A stretch of DNA of 5,973 bases. Source: Ruminococcus flavefaciens (GTDB lineage Bacteria > Bacillota > Clostridia > Oscillospirales > Ruminococcaceae). A program made the translations under genes and the position numbers. How positions within the stretch are numbered: the first letter of the stretch is position 1; each line of letters begins with the position of its first letter. The notes below the pieces were generated by a model, which saw nothing but the letters and a program-made list of their open reading frames with translations, did no database searches and had not been told where the DNA came from. The stretch is taken from positions 1-5,973 of the forward strand of contig DEBW01000029.1 in the NCBI GenBank assembly GCA_002348905.1. The letters are read 5' to 3'. This document shows positions 5,615-5,973 of this stretch, piece by piece.

Positions 5615-5706
5615 GAACCGATAAACTGCCAGAATTATTATAATTATCATTGACTGTGATATTATGATAAATCCATAATTAATCGTATATTGTTAATTAA
5701 CGTAGT

Positions 5707-5735
5707 GGAACGCCGAGGGCGGCGTTCCCTACAAT
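5707..5735 (-). repeat. GTAGGG-type hairpin repeat, unit 3 (right arm of inverted pair)
   Basis: On the minus strand this reads ATTGTAGG, GGAACGCCG, loop CCCT, CGGCGTTCC. It is the inverted partner of 5586-5614. Similarity stops at both ends of the 29 bases, which defines the repeat unit. No T run adjoins it. Confidence 0.75.
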
Positions 5736-5847
5736 AGTGAAATCAATAAAATTCGGGGTGCAGTATTTCCATTATTTTTAATAAAAAGTAAATGCAGTTG
5801 CCATGATATTTTTTTGTAAAACAGTAGATTTTTTTCGGGAAATATAT

Positions 5848-5853
5848 TATAAT
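5848..5853 (+). promoter_or_regulatory. Possible -10 box of the plus-strand gene at 5887
   Basis: A perfect TATAAT lies 33 bases before the ATG, with a probable start near 5860. No convincing -35 is found at 16-18 bases upstream; the best there is TAGATT (5825-5830) just before a T-rich tract. The DNA around it is so AT-rich that the hexamer could be chance. The ribosome binding site is ACGGAG (5873-5878), eight bases before the ATG. Confidence 0.35.
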
Positions 5854-5886
5854 AATAGTATATTTATTTTGAACGGAGTTTTTACT

Positions 5887-5973
5887 ATGACTATTCAGGA
5901 ATTTGCAGGAGCTGTTTCAGGCGGAAGGCTTGACAGCTTATTTCAGAAATTATACGGCAGTTCTGAAAGGGAG
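5887..5973 (+). CDS. N-terminal fragment, possible galactokinase (cut by window edge)
   Basis: Twenty-nine codons are present: MTIQEFAGAVSGG, then RLDSLFQKLYGSSERE, and the window ends. An ACGGAG site eight bases upstream supports this ATG. The pattern of a short helix, a Gly-rich turn and (D).LF.KLYG near residues 15-24 resembles the N-terminal extension of clostridial galactokinases, which continue with Q..RY and SAPGRTEIGGNHTDH; those diagnostic parts are not in the window. If right, it phosphorylates galactose to galactose 1-phosphate in the cytosol, the first Leloir step. It is divergent from the GH130 gene across the 594-base repeat-bearing gap. Treat the name as a lead; only the existence of a coding start is well supported. 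Confidence 0.45.
   Translation, partial: MTIQEFAGAVSGGRLDSLFQKLYGSSERE

Larger units (their letters stand above)
5586..5735. mobile_element. 150-bp foldback (MITE-like) element, candidate
   Basis: Two nearly identical 29-bp units in inverted orientation (28 of 29 bases agree) bound 92 bases of very AT-rich, non-coding DNA that contains the inner inverted repeat TTATCAT/ATGATAA and the palindrome GTTAATTAAC. Terminal inverted repeats with a short core resemble a miniature element or a paired REP-type repeat. No transposase, no target duplication and no sharp outer boundary are seen, so two independent repeat insertions are equally possible. Confidence 0.35.
5387..5835. other. Long AT-rich intergenic region with hairpin repeats
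   Basis: No credible gene is seen between the GH130 promoter and the promoter of the plus-strand gene starting at 5887. The region is strongly AT-rich except for three GC-rich GTAGGG hairpins (5536-5559, 5586-5614, 5707-5735). Other structure: CAGCTTAAAT twice in direct orientation (5464-5473, 5477-5486); a hairpin TAAATGC/GCATTTA (5482-5500); the 13-mer TTATAATTATCAT twice (5498-5510, 5638-5650); and TTATCAT/ATGATAA (5644-5670) and GTTAATTAAC (5692-5701) inside the hairpin pair. Confidence 0.7.

Noticed and set aside
5536..5735. CRISPR array
   Set aside because: Only three units, two in opposite orientations and with unequal spacing; no regular repeat-spacer period.

Overview
The window suggests a mesophilic, anaerobic Firmicute of class Clostridia, most likely Ruminococcus or a near relative. 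This rests on moderate coding GC with very AT-rich gaps, strong AAAGGAG-type ribosome binding sites, a DUF1934 (YwiB-like) gene directly before argS as in Bacillus, a mannoside phosphorylase of the type known from Ruminococcus albus, and GC-rich GTAGGG hairpin repeats in an AT-rich gap. The genus is an inference from memory; no search was run.

Layout. Five of the six coding regions lie on the minus strand, so they read from high to low coordinates. From the right: 5887-5973 (+) is the first 29 codons of a gene that looks like galactokinase. The 594-base gap at 5293-5886 holds divergent promoters, three GTAGGG hairpins (two forming a 29-bp inverted pair around about 90 bases of AT-rich DNA) and short AT-rich repeats. 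4273-5292 (-) is a GH130 mannoside phosphorylase with its own promoter and a strong terminator at 4202-4232. The next gap (4028-4173) carries the promoter of a three-gene unit and two possible operators. That unit, 3971 to 658 (-), is a D-Ala-D-Ala-ligase-like ATP-grasp gene, a DUF1934 gene and argS, with gaps of 23 and 33 bases. 1-409 (-) is the N-terminal part of a CdaR/PucR-type regulator with its own likely promoter, flanked by a 12-bp inverted repeat.

How the parts relate. The GH130 enzyme and the possible galactokinase would fit cytoplasmic use of (galacto)mannan-derived sugars from a divergent promoter region. The ligase-like/DUF1934/argS unit looks like housekeeping, but the ligase-like protein lacks many residues needed by D-alanine:D-alanine ligases, including two of three Mg2+ ligands. 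It is the most unusual item here: either a pseudoenzyme or a ligase with changed chemistry.

No rRNA, tRNA, CRISPR array, transposase or phage gene was seen.
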